NCBI GenBank assembly: GCA_973895155.1
Contig: OZ316891.1
Location: forward strand, 1,178,001 to 1,242,000
DNA: 64,000 nucleotides
Origin: Marsupella aquatica
Lineage: Eukaryota; Marchantiophyta
Direction of reading: 5' to 3'
Below are positions 22,816 through 35,960 of this stretch, piece by piece. The notes under the pieces are model-generated. The model was not told where the DNA came from, searched no databases, and saw nothing but the letters and a program-made list of their open reading frames with translations. The stretch's first letter is position 1. Each line of letters opens with the position of its first letter. A program made the position numbers and the translations under genes.

Positions 22816-24659
22816 AAGAGCTTCTACTTGTAACCACATACCAAGGCCATCATCCATAAATCCATGTGCGTATCAAGTAACAAGAAAAGTGACAGTCAAA
22901 CCTGCACAGAGGGCTACCACCTTGACTTCTTCTAGAGACTTTTCAATTTTTACTTTTCAAATTATGCATTAAAAAATTCAGGTTAAATATCAGATGGATT
23001 ATCTGAGGAGAACTTGGGGTGATTGATTTTGTAAGTTATTATTACAAGAATTATTTCAATGTCTCACTTGCGAAGGAAAACTTTGTCCTTAAGTAGTGTT
23101 TTGCAGTGCAAACTACATGCCCAAGTAGCACAGTTATGTCTATATGCCTTACAAGAGCACCAATCAAGCGGAACTGATGAGGGAGTTGGATAGGTTTGGG
23201 AAAGCTCCAAAAACCTTCCGGGCTGCTGTCCATCCAGTTTTTTTCACTTTTTGGTCAGAGAATTACAGGCTAGTAACCCCAGACGAGATCTCCATTATCC
23301 TATACATAACCAAGGAGCCGCGCAGGCTGGTTGGGTAGTTGTCCTGAAGCAATGCCTTTAGAACTTTTCCCACACTCATGCACTCAGCGGTGTCCCTTGT
23401 GAGCCCATTGTCCCTCTCTCACTCAGCTCTGTTTTCTCCCCTCGGCAAGCATATGCCATCAATTTTCACAAAAACACTCCGCTCAAATAACGGCCCTGCC
23501 AGAGCTTGTTTTATTTACTTTTACAAAAGGACAGAAACTGTCTGATTTTAGAATCCAATTCAAGCACTACTGTAGTTTCCGTAATAAACATGCACCACCT
23601 GCAGGGCTTCATTGCTGGACCTCTCGTTTGCAGTTTTGACTCTTTTCCCTTCCCAGCACAGGAGACTTCCCCGGGCCAAACTGTGCAGACCTGGGTTAGG
23701 GCTGACCAGCCACGTTAAGGTCGTCTGGTCTTCAATTCGGTATTTGGTTCACTCGTACCCTAACACATTAACACTTTTCTTGAGTATTCTGTTTCATAAA
23801 AACAAATCGCATGAAGATACGGTCTGCTAGGCTAATATGTTTGTCAGGTGTTCAGGATGCTGTTACCAGACATAGCAAAATACATTTTATCAATGTTGGA
23901 CAACCTTAACGTAGTGCTAAGGCCGGTCACTCATCCCTTTATGGGATAGATAGCTCCCATCCTTAACTGTATATGTTGGTGCCTTGATAGTGACCGGGCC
24001 ACAACAGTCTGTCCGAGTTTTTAAGACACCCTACTCTCATTGCACATTGTACGTGCCCTACTCTCGGCAGACTTACAGCGCACGAGCGAGCGATCGAGGT
24101 CTCCTCCACTGTCGTGACACCAATTCCCTTTCCGCATGCAAAGCTCCTCTCTCTTCTTGATGGACCCCTTCTGCTCTGGTGTGTCGATGTCCTGCATGAA
24201 GACTATTCCGTCAAAGACCGATACCGAAACAGCCTAACAGAGGCTCAAACAACTTGCATTGATTACAGAAATGTTCAATAGATACACAACAGAACAAATA
24301 GTCATTTTCATAGATAGATAGAAAGTAGTACTGTACATGGTATTAGTGTAGGAAATCTGAGGGTCCAGGAGTTGAGGAATACTTTAACTACCACAAAGAG
24401 AAAAGAAAGAAGGAGGAGGCAAAATGATCAGACCAACAGCGAGTTTAATTTTGCAAACAGACTCTTCAAATTACTTTCAAAGTAAGGGTGCCGCCCCTTA
24501 TTACTTGTTGTGGCGAGAATTATGGTGTGATTGTCAAGTCGGTTTAGTGTTGGGATCGATTGCCAAAAAGAGAGGGGAGGAACATTGTGCAACAGGTTTG
24601 AGGAGGAAGGGGAGGATTTTGGAAATCAGGGCACCACTTAGTCAAGGAGTCTGGTGCGA

Positions 24660-25030
24660 TTGGGTCATGTTGAGCATTGACAACATTCACAACGACATGC
24701 CCATAACCATCCAATGATCAAGTAGTCGACACATGGAGATATGTGGTTCACATCCACATGAGACTACGTCCACGGGAACACACAAAGAGCTTTACTGCAC
24801 TCTAGACCAACCAACCCACCAAACATCCACAGCACAAGCTCACCATATCTCTCAACTGACTCCGTAACAATGAGCCAACCTTGAGTTCCCACTATCCAAG
24901 CAAACACCGCTTGGGTATGGTGTGTGTGCAACATGACTAACCTAATCTAGTCTGCAACTAAGGTTAGCCCTAACTGCGGTGTAGTCGTAACTCTAGACCT
25001 AAGAGTTAATCCTAACAATCTCCCCCTACT
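24660..25030 (+). repeat. LTR-like dispersed repeat, copy A
   Basis: About 370 bp shared with copies at 41418-41825 and 48839-49175. Shared landmarks in order: TGAGCAT.GA, AGATAYGTGGTTCAC, CTACGTCCACGGGAACACAC, GAGCTTTA.TG, ATCTCTCA, TAACAATGAGCC, and a 3' end TAAGAGTTAATCCTAACA. The layout resembles the R/U5 part of a plant LTR retrotransposon; no internal domain is nearby, so a solo or truncated LTR is inferred. Confidence 0.7.
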
Positions 25031-26255
25031 CTGGTCTAGGGGATCATGTAACCTGCTATTAGTGAAAATCTTTGAGCAAGTCTGTCAGAAGGACAAGAGT
25101 CATGATTCAACACATACCTTGATGTGAATATACCTTGCATTTCATAGAGTGTTGAGACTCAAGTAAGAGAACAACAGGAGTCAAACAGGGAATGACAAGC
25201 CTATCTTCCACATGCACATCAGTCCACTATTCAAGCAAGTGAGTGTGCCTACATGCTGGCTATGGAACTATCTCCTAAGGAAATCAGAACTTCAAGCATG
25301 AGGTGCCCACATTGTTTAGTTATATATTTGTCTCACTACTTTGAAGAGATCAAATCTTTCTCAATATATTGTTATTAACTTGCTAAAGGTATTGGATGCA
25401 CAATATTGAAATATAAGATTAGCTTGAAAGAAGAGCTCTAGTACAGCAAAGATTGAAAACATTAAGAGGGTTGCCAAAATAAATTCAAAACCTATACAAT
25501 AAAATGATGCACCTGTTAAGGCACCTTGAAATTAAAATACTGGAAAATGGATGCGCCATTCACCATAAAAATGTATATACTATTTCCTATATACTTAAAT
25601 TTGTACACTGCAATCACAATAAAAACTATCTAAATATTATAATGTCCCTTTTCTTCTCAAGGTTGTGTTTACTAAATGTCATTCTGGAGAGAAGTCCCTG
25701 GCATTTTCCCATAACCATGAGATGGGTCTCAAGGTGCCATTGTGTAAATTTTTCACACCCGACCGTCACTTTCCCTGGGTGCAACTTGCACACTTCTTGA
25801 AATCCAGTTGCCAGGCCTACTTGCCGACTCCACACAACATCCAACTGCCTGACCATCTCATTTATGCTCAACAACACTTCGGTTGAGCACCACTTTGTAT
25901 TGGTGATATGTGCAATGCACACGCATTGGGCTAGTAGAAATATGGTGCCAGTGCATACTTAGATTAGCTACAGATTACATTTGGCTTCAATTCATTGTGT
26001 ATCCTTCCAGGCAGTTGCCTCCTTATTAAATAAAATAAAATCTTTGCAAGTTTGATATTCTTACTTAGGCTTTCTATATCTGACTGCAAACTTTGGGAAT
26101 TTGTTTTTCTGGTCTATGGCTTTGACATATCCCTTTTGGGTCTCTTTCTGGTTGTTGTTGTTGATGTTGGTTACCCCAGAAGTGGCCCCTAGCCCTAAAT
26201 AAGTGGCTGAAACCTCTAAAACGAGAATAGAGGGGCTGATTTTGGAGGGATGGCC

Positions 26256-26440
26256 CCTATCCCTAAATAAATGGCAGCCAGCTTCCATTTTCACTATCCT
26301 TTACCTCTATATTTAGTGGAGATGACAGCCAGGAGAGACCTCTATCCCCTATCCCTAAATAAATGGCAGCCAGCTTCCATTTTCACTATCCTTTACTTCT
26401 ATATTTAGTGGAGATGACAGCCAGGAGAGACCTCTATCCG
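26256..26440. repeat. 92-bp tandem duplication
   Basis: CCCTAAATAAATGGCAGCC occurs at 26261 and 26353 and both copies run through TTCACTATCCTTTAC.TCTA and ATGACAGCCAGGAGAGACC. Nearly identical, so recent. Confidence 0.9.
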
Positions 26441-27724
26441 GACCTCTATTCCCATCTTTTGCAGTTTCCACCACGTTGAGATTTTGGACCCAGATATGAC
26501 AACACATCATTTGGAGGGATACATATCAAAGAAAGCGGGGAACCACTGGTGACTATATTCAATATATATGAGGGCTTTTGTAATTTCTAGGCCTCCAACT
26601 AATGGGCTACTGAATGGCTGGAGATGCTTTAAAACACTCTTACAATGATGTGCTAGTTTTCAGATTATCTTTGTGGCACCAAGGAATGAGTTATAACAAA
26701 TCTTCTCACTTTACGCTCCACACCCCAAGCTTGGAAGAGTCTCTCGACAATTGTTTAAGAGTGGAGACACTATCTTATTACATTACCTTAGTCCCTTGCA
26801 ATCTCTGTGTCAAGTTTGAGGACAAGGTCCTAAGGCTTTTCTCCCCAACTAGTGGGACCTTTGTCCCCATACCCCATCCAAGACTCACAACGCAAGCTTC
26901 TGCAAAGAATTGACACCTCCCTTGGACTACTCCAATGGCTTTTACTCACTTCTTGCATCCCTACAGGGACTTCAAAATTTGCATACCACTCTCGAGCCCT
27001 CTCTGTCGTTCAGTAGACCAATCAGACCACCTCTGGTTTGTTTAGTGTAGAACTGATTATGAAGACTCCAACTCAAATCTGCTGGGAACATGTGCAGCAT
27101 TGGAACAACGAATATAGGACTCAATACTCAAATGTACGGGAAGATTTAAAGCTTTGGAAACAATGGGATTATACTCAAAGGTCGAGATCGCTGCTCCGCT
27201 ATCATGAGGGATTCATATGTAGCAAGACGAGCTCTCAAAATATACACAAAAGGCGAGATGGCAGTGGTGCAACGTGTACATTGACTAGCTCGCCCATTTC
27301 CTTGCATACCTGCATACCTGCATGTCTTAAGGTCTGCAACAGATTGACGTTAAATAGTCGACCACCTTTCAAGTACCACAAGAAAAAGGCACCTGTTTGG
27401 TTACCTTTGTATTTGGTATGAAACTGTATGATTAATTCCAGGCTCATATTTGGCGAAGCGTGGAATGACAAATAGGTGACCAAAACAGCCGAGGGTCCGT
27501 ATTCCCCTTCCACAATAACTAGATGAACTGCTAGCTCTAGTGCAACTCTTCATACGCTTCATACTCAATCTTCCTATATTCTTTCCCAGGAAGCAGGTAA
27601 GCTCCCACATATTTAAACGCTTCAGAGGGCTGAAGAGAGACTTTCAAAGGGCTGATCCTCACCATCAAAACTCAGTCAAGCTGGAGACTTACCAGTGCCG
27701 GATGACACTGAAATTCTATAAGGT

Positions 27725-27850
27725 CCCTAGTTACCACCTTTGCTGTGACACTGATATTTTATAAGGTCCCTAGTTACCACCTTTGCTGTCTTGGGTGATG
27801 ACACTGATATTCTGTAAGGTTCCCTAGTTACCACCTTTGCTGTCTTGGGT
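27725..27850. repeat. Three-copy short tandem repeat
   Basis: CCCTAGTTACCACCTTTGCTG occurs near 27724, 27770 and 27822, separated by GACACTGATATT.T.TAAGG. The second and third units carry an extra TCTTGGGTG. Confidence 0.85.
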
Positions 27851-28453
27851 GTCGCAGCAGCTGTCCCACCACTGGCAGTTCCCAAGGTATACTGAAAGCA
27901 TGGAATACATTCTCCTTCATCCAACCCCTGGATCCCAATTCTGAAGCCATAGCCTTCCCCCTCCTATATACAAGAGAACACATCTTGATCGTGATCCAGC
28001 CACACTCGTCAGAGAGACTTGCCCGATAATGGCTTTTATCCCCCACTTCACCTGCTTCTTTTCAATGATAGTGTGTCGCACTCCCTTGTTCCAAGCAGGG
28101 CAAGAAAACATCTCAGCTTCCCCCAAGCACAAAAATTCTGTATGCCGTGACGTAAAGTCGTGGTCAACTTTTCATCTGATGAAACCCTACTACAAGTTCA
28201 CTGGTGAGATATTTAGTAGCCGGTTGACAAGCTACCTGGATCCGCACAGGTGTTTCTATACAAAGATTTACTGCTGAGCCTTACACGACCTACAATGGTT
28301 CATTGACCTTTATCATATTGGCAGGATACGACCTCTTCCATCTCTCCCTACAAAACCTTAATGATGTTTGCTATCCATAATGTGTCCCTACGTGTCACTT
28401 CAATGAGGCAGCGACCTGCTCAGGTTAAGGTGAATGAAGTTCAGGAATTGATC

Positions 28454-31400
28454 CTAAGGTTTCTCTCGAATAAAAGGCTCAAAGAGAATTATGCAAGGGT
28501 TGAGGTCATGACGTAGAATTTTGGCAGCGCGGTGAAACTCATCTCGGAGTACTCGTATGCTATGGCGGTCTACAACACGACCTAAGTCGTGAACAGTTTC
28601 CAAGGGATCCTCGATGCATATAAGATGACGTTCATTGCCGATTCGCCGTGTCCACTCCTTCTCGTCCTTGCTACAATTCGAAAACAAATCATTTATTCGC
28701 AAAGTCTCTCCAGCTTTAGCAAGAAAGACCTTTCATAACCAGAGTAGTCATAAAGAGTGTAACAAAGAGCAGAAAGTCCCAATGCATTTCTATAATCAAT
28801 TCAGCAGGTCCGAGCTTGCAGCTGTAGCCCGTACGTACCTAAGATAACCTCCAGTTCGAACTGATACCACAGCTCTGTTGTAATCATGGCGAAATGCCCA
28901 ATACTCAAAAAAAGATGTCAAAAGCTCTCCCAACGTTTCCTTGTTGGCAGAACCAAAATTCTGCAGAGCCTCGACCTGGTCATAATATGCACAATCAATA
29001 TTGCCAACACTCACCCTATATGTTGGTCGCATCTCCTGCACGAGAAAACATTACAATTTGCTTAAATGTCAAAGCCTGTGATGAAACTATCCGACACCCT
29101 ACTCGGTAATCAAGGTAGTCCTCCCCCCCAATCTGCAGCGGTGAGACCACCCCACTCGGTAATCAAGGTAGTCCTCCCCCCCAATCTGCAGCGGTGAGAA
29201 TCCTTCTAAAGAGTCTGTTGCAGTGATCTCAAAGCGGAAAAATCTCCTCATATCTAAAAACTCCAGAATTCCCCAAAGAACTGGAAACCACACCTTTCCA
29301 GCACATTCACACAATTGATTGATATCCGACTCATTGCTTATTTCCCTGCTCAACCTCAGTGTTTTCAAAGGGAAGGACCAAAACCAAAAAGGCATCGTCT
29401 GGAGATGTCTCTAGCATCCCTCCACTACAGACATCAGAAGTCTACAAAGGAAGATTGGCTCGGCTCCCTGCTACAAATCATAGACATGATAGACGGCATA
29501 CAGAAGAAGTAAGACGTCAAGCAAGTACCTGTAGGCAAGGGAGGATCGCAGGCTTGCGTTGCTGAAGAAAGTGAATACACATAAGGACATAACTGAAGAA
29601 TAAAAAAGGACACCCAACAAAATGTCCTTGTAAGTTGACGTCGTGAAAAATATCAAGGACACAGATGTCCTAACTAAGATCTGAAACGTGAAAGTGTTGG
29701 CGCTTCTCGCCATTATCAATCTAACTCAACGCAAATGAAGTATCGTCCATAGGAAACAAAATTCTACAAATAATAAAAAGGCGAAGAGAAAAACATACGC
29801 ATAACTAGATAGAGTCCCCCTATAGGTTTCGTTGACTTGGCGACGCTTGGCCCAGTGCTTAACCAAGAATGCAAGCTGGCGTAGACGCACATCAATCCGA
29901 GAGTAGTCATGCAGAAGCTTGGAGTTCACAACTGCCAGCATGTTATTGACACAAATATCACAGGATATGCCAGTTGTTGCATCCGTAAACTTCACAATTG
30001 GTACACGAGCATGGGTCAACGCCTGAGATAGAATCCATTCAAGGAGAAGTGAGTTCAAGCGATCCAATGAATACCAGGCACAAATGGAAACTCCGAAAAG
30101 AATCTTGCAAAGTACCAAAGCAAGTGTAAACTTTCTAATTTGAACCGTAAACTGGACTTGGAATAACCGCCAAACCAGAATACATTCAGTACAGCAAATA
30201 AACGTGGGCAAGAACTAAGAAGTAACTACGAATGGTCCCAATATTACTGAGTAACTGACTAGTACTATACCTCATTCAAAAGAACTTCAATTTCCAAAAA
30301 AATTTCTAACGAAAAACAAAAGCCGTTTAGTGTTCGTCGCAGAGTGAAATCACAAGTCATACCTGCACATTCTGCATGTTGTCAGAACGTAGAATTGCCG
30401 CCATTTTGAGCACAAGGTCGGCCTTACTAAGCTGATCATCATTAATTGAGAGGCACACATCAATGTCACTGTTACAAACGCCAAATGCATTTGCACATGA
30501 GCCGAAGAGGAACAGCATGGCTCCTGGCCACTCCCGAGCTACCAGCTGGTCAAGGTGGGACAAGAATTGGCGTCGTTTATTTTCCTCCTCCTCGGTTGGG
30601 ATTAAAGACGTGTACAACGTCAGCATTTGACCAGTAAACTTTTCGAGATCTGGACGGTATCGCATCTCGGGTTTCAATGATGGTACAGCAAGTGTGCGTT
30701 GTGGATGTCTTCGGGACTCACGCATGTGTTCATGTCGTGTCTCATAGTCCACTTCCTGTAACCACATACAACTAGAATTAGGCTTCAACCTAAATCTTGC
30801 CAGGAAAAAGCAGACCCGTTGGAGCGCATTTCAGACACCAGCAACGGAAATCCACATGGGAGAATCCGGATTTAACCTGACAGAATCCAATTCAGCCATT
30901 CCCAGATAACTTCGCACCGAACAATTTTGCGTTTCCACAACTCTATGTTTAAAACACCAGGAAAGTAACAAACGGGTTGAAACTTTTCTATCAATTTAAC
31001 TCTCATCTCAAGCGTCAAGGAATCGTCAAAGCTCTAAGAAAAGCTGTTCACTTACGGGATTTCTACTTCATCACGGTTCACACATCACATACAGCGCGAC
31101 AAGGCGCATTTAAATTTGCTATTTGACTTCTGCCCATCCAGTGTTCAAAAGCGTGCAACAATAATTCTCTGCGAAATGTTTTGCATTAAGCCTTTCGTTA
31201 CACCATAAAGATAAGACATGAGTAAACAGAATATTCAAGGAATGTGGAAGAAAAACCCGATTTCTGATCAAGTATCCATCCTCACCTCTTGAGCAGGAGA
31301 ACCTTGATTGAAACCCTGCCTGTGGCCAATCTCTCGCTCATCCATGAGATCCAAATAGCCAGCAAATGCCTCTGCCAGTTCCTCGTCGTCATCCTTCCCA

Positions 31401-34084
31401 AAAACATCCTCATTCCCTTCACTCCTTCCATTGGCAAGATAACCAGCACGGTCATGATAGATCGTCTTAGACTCCTCCGGTGCACATCTCGGTCTGGCAG
31501 GGGACTCCTGCACAACATTGGAAGGCAGACCGGGGTGATCTACCTGTGAGGCCAGAGGGCGTACTTTCAGAGGACTGGAAACCTGGTAATTGCCATTGAT
31601 CAGCACTGATGATTCCGAGCCGGAGGGGAAGAAATCCACCATCTTTGGAATAGAGCCTGGCTGTGTTTGGGTTTGGATCTGAGAGGAATGCGAGGTTTGG
31701 GACTTCATCCGCCATTCCTGCTGCTGCCCTCCTCTTCTCCTCTTTAAATCATCTCTCAGTTTCTGAGACCCGCTTCCTTCTTTGGAGAAAAACATTGACT
31801 CCTCTTTGCACGAGTTGACTGTGGAATAACCGCCTTTCTCCGACCCACTGTCGCCACCACCACCACCTGCTTCGCCACTAGGTCCACCACAACTGCTCTC
31901 GGCACTACCTTCTCGTTCTCTTTGCCTCTCATTCACAGCTACCCATTGCCCTGTGACAGTCCTCCCTCCCCTCCTGCCTCCACCAATCGCACCTCGAGAA
32001 GCAATTCCCCTCCGACCACCCAAACCACCCCGACTCCCTTCTCCAACTCGACCATTACTCTCCCTGGAATACTCCATCTCAAACTCCTTGGATGATGGGC
32101 CCTCCCCCGGCAGCTGCTGCTGCTGCTCGTGGTGGTTATTGGAATTCAAATTCACAGCTTGCTGCTCCACAACCTTGGCATAAAGCTGATCCTCTCTGGA
32201 TCGACCTCCCAATCCCCCGGTACTGCTGCTGTTCTTCCGATACTGCAGCTGCCCACCACCACCACCGCCACCACCACTGCCACCAGGGACTCCCCCTACC
32301 TCCTCTAAGAAATCCCCATCCCATCCTCCCAAAAGCCCTCTGCCTTCATGATACTCGAAATTCTCAGGAAGCCCTACTCCCTTGTTGCTCACAGGATACA
32401 ACCCCCTGCTAGCAAGACCAAATCGGTGTCCTACATCTCGATTGGCAAAAGAGGGATGCAGCACAGATTCGCCACCAACCCCGTTCTGCTCAATTCCCTG
32501 TTCTCCCCACCAGCCTACTCGTTGCTGTTGTAAATCCTTGAGTCCCATCGAATTTGCCTGATTAACGCCTTCGACCGTGAATCCTGGCAATTTGGTGCTG
32601 TTGTCGTGATCTTTGGAGGAGCCATTGTTGACAGATTGAGACGGGAGAGCTGGCCAAAATCGGCCCAATAGATCATCCGCAGGTGAGGACAGGGACCGAA
32701 TGGTGTTCTCATTGCGCTTGGGAGGCCCGATAGGTCCATGTACAATTGCTGGGGATGCCTTCTGCTGCACTGCTACACCTCCGGCAGTGCTACTGCTATT
32801 GCTACTGCTATTGCCCAGACCTGGCTGTTGCTTGTCTATCACTGCCATAGGATCTGCTCCCCCTCCTGTTCCAACCCCAGCCGCTACTGCACTGCCCTTG
32901 GAGGAGGACGAAATCTGTAAAAGTTTCATGAGCTCGGCTCCATCTCCAAAGAATTGCTGATGGGGTGCAGCACCTCCTCGCTCTGCAGCTGCTCCTGCAA
33001 TGACACTGCCCCCGCGGGCAGCAGGTGAATTGTTCGCGGGTGGAATGTCATTCTCTCCAATCACACTTCGGAATTGCAGCTGTTGTTGCTGATGCTGCTG
33101 TTGCTGATGCAGAGCAACAGCGGCGGCGGGAGGATTAAACGAAAGTTGATGGTGTTGCCATTCCGCGGACCTCCTCTGCAGCATCTCTACGTGACTGCCG
33201 TAGAGGGAGGGAGACAGATGAACCCCCTGCACCCCGGGGATTGGCACGAGGGTATGACCCCCACCCCTCCCTCCTTGCTGGAGGAGCCGGAGATCTACCC
33301 CTGGAGAAGAGAAAGACGAAGAAATGGAAGGAGAGGGAGGAAACGGATGTTGAGAAGCAAATGGATGTTGTTGCTGCTGTGGCGATGGTGGTGGTGGCGG
33401 CGGTTGATGATGCTGGTGATGAGGAGGAGGGGGAGGCGGAGGAGGCCATCCGGAGCCACCCATCGAGACATTGTGGTGGAACTGGGCGTGCCCTGAAGAG
33501 GGGTAGAGTCCTGGTGGTGGTCGGGGTGGTGAGGGAAAGTCTCTCATCCGCCCATCGCCTCCTACTGGAGCTCCACCTCCACCTACCATGCCATTGTGTT
33601 GTGGGTAGGAGTGACTGGGCCCCAGGGCTGCCACGGCCGGATCCCATGCCGCCATGGGAATGTCTCCCCCTCCCGACACAATTCCTGGCATCGCAAAGCT
33701 GTAATGCTGCTGCTGCTGCTTTTGCCCTTGCTGCTCGTACCCACTTCCTCCTCCTCCCGATCCCCCTCCTCCTCCAACCCCAGCCGCTACTGCACTGCCC
33801 TTGGAGGAGGCCGAAATCTGTAAAAGCTTCATGAGCTCGGTTCCATCTCCAAAGAATTGCTGATGGGGTGCAGCACCTCCTCGCTCTGCACCTGCTCCTG
33901 CAACGACACTCTCCCCGCGGGGAGCAGGTGAATTGTTCGAGGGTGGGATGTCGCTCTCTCCATGCACACTTCGAAATTGCAGCTGTTGTTGTTGCTGTTG
34001 CTGCTGCTGCTGCGCAACAGCAGCAGGAGGAGGATTAAACGAAAGTTGATGGTGTTGCCATTCCGCGGACCTCCTCTGCAGCAT
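28454..34084 (-). CDS. URT1-like terminal RNA uridylyltransferase
   Basis: Six exons keep phase: 31286-34084, 30363-30755, 29799-30022, 29529-29592, 28839-29035 and 28454-28670, about 1297 residues. The nucleotidyltransferase core has FGSCANAFG with DIDVCL (two catalytic Asp) and [10 protein letters not shown] (third Asp). It continues through [34 protein letters not shown] and PAILPCLQ. The PAP-associated part has [20 protein letters not shown] and [17 protein letters not shown]. Order and spacing match plant URT1, which adds uridines to deadenylated mRNA in cytoplasmic bodies. The first 900 residues are disordered, rich in Q, P, G, H and S, and contain a duplicated block. The first ATG in frame is at 34084; the same frame is open without ATG to about 34180, and ATG-started frames further upstream read in another frame. 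The true start may therefore lie beyond a 2-base frameshift. Confidence 0.92.
29101..29206. repeat. 53-bp tandem duplication in an intron of the URT1-like gene
   Basis: ACTCGGTAATCAAGGTAGTC begins copies at 29101 and 29154, identical across CTCCCCCCCAATCTGCAGCG. It lies in the 29036-29528 intron and does not alter coding. Confidence 0.9.
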
Positions 34085-34460
34085 CTCTACGTGACTGCCG
34101 TAGAGGGAGGGAGACAGATGAACCCCGCGGATTGGCACCAGGGAATGACCCCCACCTCCCCCCTTGCTGGAGGAGCCGGAGATCTACCCCTGGAGAAGAG
34201 AAAGACGAAGAAACGGAAGAAGAGGGAGGAAACGGATGTTGAGAGGCGAATGGATGTTGTTGCTGCTGTTGTTGTTGGAGGTCTGGAGATGGTGGTGGTG
34301 GCGGTTGATGATGATGGTGATGACGAGGAGGAAGAGGGGGAGGCGAGGGGAGGCGGAGGAGGCCATCCGGAGCCACCCATCGAGACATTGTGGTGAGACT
34401 GGCCGTGCCCTGAGGGTATCCGGAGCCACCCATCGAGACATTGTGCTGGAACTGGGCTTG
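32868..34460. repeat. Direct duplication, ~900-bp offset, in URT1-like 5' exon
   Basis: Segment 32868-33500 is repeated at 33776-34460. The encoded copies both contain [20 protein letters not shown], a poly-Q run, [17 protein letters not shown] and KGSAVAAGV, and further 5' the [10 protein letters not shown] and [14 protein letters not shown] stretches. About 275 bp of single-copy sequence separates them. The upstream copy is partly out of frame. A smaller repeat of about 50 bp (CGGAGCCACCCATCGAGACA) lies at 34370-34450. Confidence 0.9.
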
Positions 34461-35474
34461 CCCTGAGGGTGGTGGTCTTCACAAAGACCTCGGGGGCAGT
34501 TTACTCTTTGGCAGTTTACTCTTTATTGTCGACTCGAAGATCTAATCGGGGCCGTCCATTGGGGAGTTAGTGATGGATTTCACTTTACAACACGGCCGGG
34601 CCTATCCGACATGGGAACTGAGTGGGGCCCAACTTGCACATGTGGAGCTCATTATTTAGACCCACCTCTCTTCGGTCCGGTCCTGTTCTAGTGTTCTCAG
34701 TCAATTTCAACAAATGTGCACCTATGGGTACCTTGTCGTGCTGTTGCTGCAAGATGGCGGGCATTGTGAGAGAAGCACCCTATGAGAGAACTCACAAATT
34801 AAAATTTTTGAGATCAAATTTGTTACTTTGAAAACAATTGGCGCCACTCCCGCTTCATCAAGCTCTCTTACTCAACGTTACTCAACGGCCAGCAGAATCA
34901 GCTTACGTTCGTACGATTTTTCAAGTTTTGACAATTTCTTCACAACCCGGTCCGTCTCCACATTTCTCTGGAAGGATACAGACCAATCAGTTCCAGGCGT
35001 GGCAAGAAAGCCCTCACCTGCGTAGAATGGAGCTTGAACACCACTTTATTCCAAATTCTCCATAACTGAGGGACATAAGATCAACTCTTGGGCACGGGTG
35101 CGCAATATTTTCAATCCGAGTTCCCTTCTCAACCTCATCCCCGACTTCACTGATGCCCACTCCCATAGCGCCTCAGCGAGAAGCTGCTTCTCCCACCTAA
35201 GAAGAGGGCTGCCAAGAAGCCCCTCCAAAGAAGGGGAAAAAGGCGCACGAGGTGGTGCACCTGAGCGATGAAGACGACGAAGGGGAGGGAATTTGTCACT
35301 CCGCTGGGCAGAGGTCTCATTGCCTTCCGTGAGAAAATATCACGAGTTTAAAAGGAATGCCATAAAACAAGGTAATTGTTTTTCCATTCTTGTATTGTCC
35401 TTGATTGCAGTCGTTGCCTTGATGTCCACTCGCTCAGCAAGCTCCATTTGCATTTTCGTTTTGCGAATTTGCTG

Positions 35475-35960
35475 CAGTAGCGGCAGACTGGTGCAGATTC
35501 GTTTTTCAGTTTCATTTTGCAATTCGCTTTTGCAATTTCCTTTCAATTCGTTACCAGCTTCGTTTTTCAATTCGTTTTCCATTTTCGTTCTGCTAACTTG
35601 CTTCAGTAGCGGCAGACTGGTGCAGTTTCGTTTTCAGTTCCATTTTGGAATTCGTTTTTCCAAATTTTTTTCCAATTTGTTTGCAGCTTCGTTTTTCAAT
35701 TCACTTTCAATTGTAGTTTTGCAAACTTGGTTCAGTAGCGGTAGACTGGTGCAGTTTCGGGTTTCAGTTTCATTTTGCAATTCGTTCTTTCAATTTCTTT
35801 TTCAATTCGCTAGCAGCTTCGGTTTTCAATTCGTTTTCCCAACTTGGTTCATTTTGCAATTTGTTTTGTAGTTCGTTCTGCATTTTTGTTTGCTAACTAG
35901 CTTCAGTAGTGGCACACTTGTGCAGTTTCGTTTTGAAGTTCAGTTTTGCAGTTTCATTTT
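35475..35960. repeat. Tandem array, period 129 bp, frame-preserving
   Basis: CAGTAGCGGCAGACTGGTGCAG or close variants begin units at 35475, 35604, 35733 and 35904, spaced 129, 129 and 171 bp, all multiples of three. Each unit is filled with TTCAATTCGTTTT-like T-rich text. A plus-strand frame stays open for 579 bp (35293-35871) through the array, giving Phe/Ser/Leu-rich repeats (FSSGRLVQFRF). No similarity recognised. Confidence 0.85.

Larger units (their letters stand above)
19369..28453. other. Gene-poor, repeat-rich 9-kb spacer
   Basis: The first few hundred bases are MAPK 3' UTR. I recognise no gene in the rest. A 103-codon minus-strand frame at 20262-20573 has protein-like composition but no similarity I know, no second exon and no support, so I do not call it. 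The spacer holds several local tandem duplications (21885-22036, 22091-22331, 22724-22815, 26256-26440, 27725-27850) and one LTR-like copy (24660-25030). AT-rich sequence at 25300-26100 is featureless. Confidence 0.5.

Noticed and set aside
29099-29395. Minus-strand open frame inside the URT1-like gene as an exon
   Set aside because: It lies in an intron; the exon encoding [11 protein letters not shown] is at 29529-29592 and joins perfectly without it.
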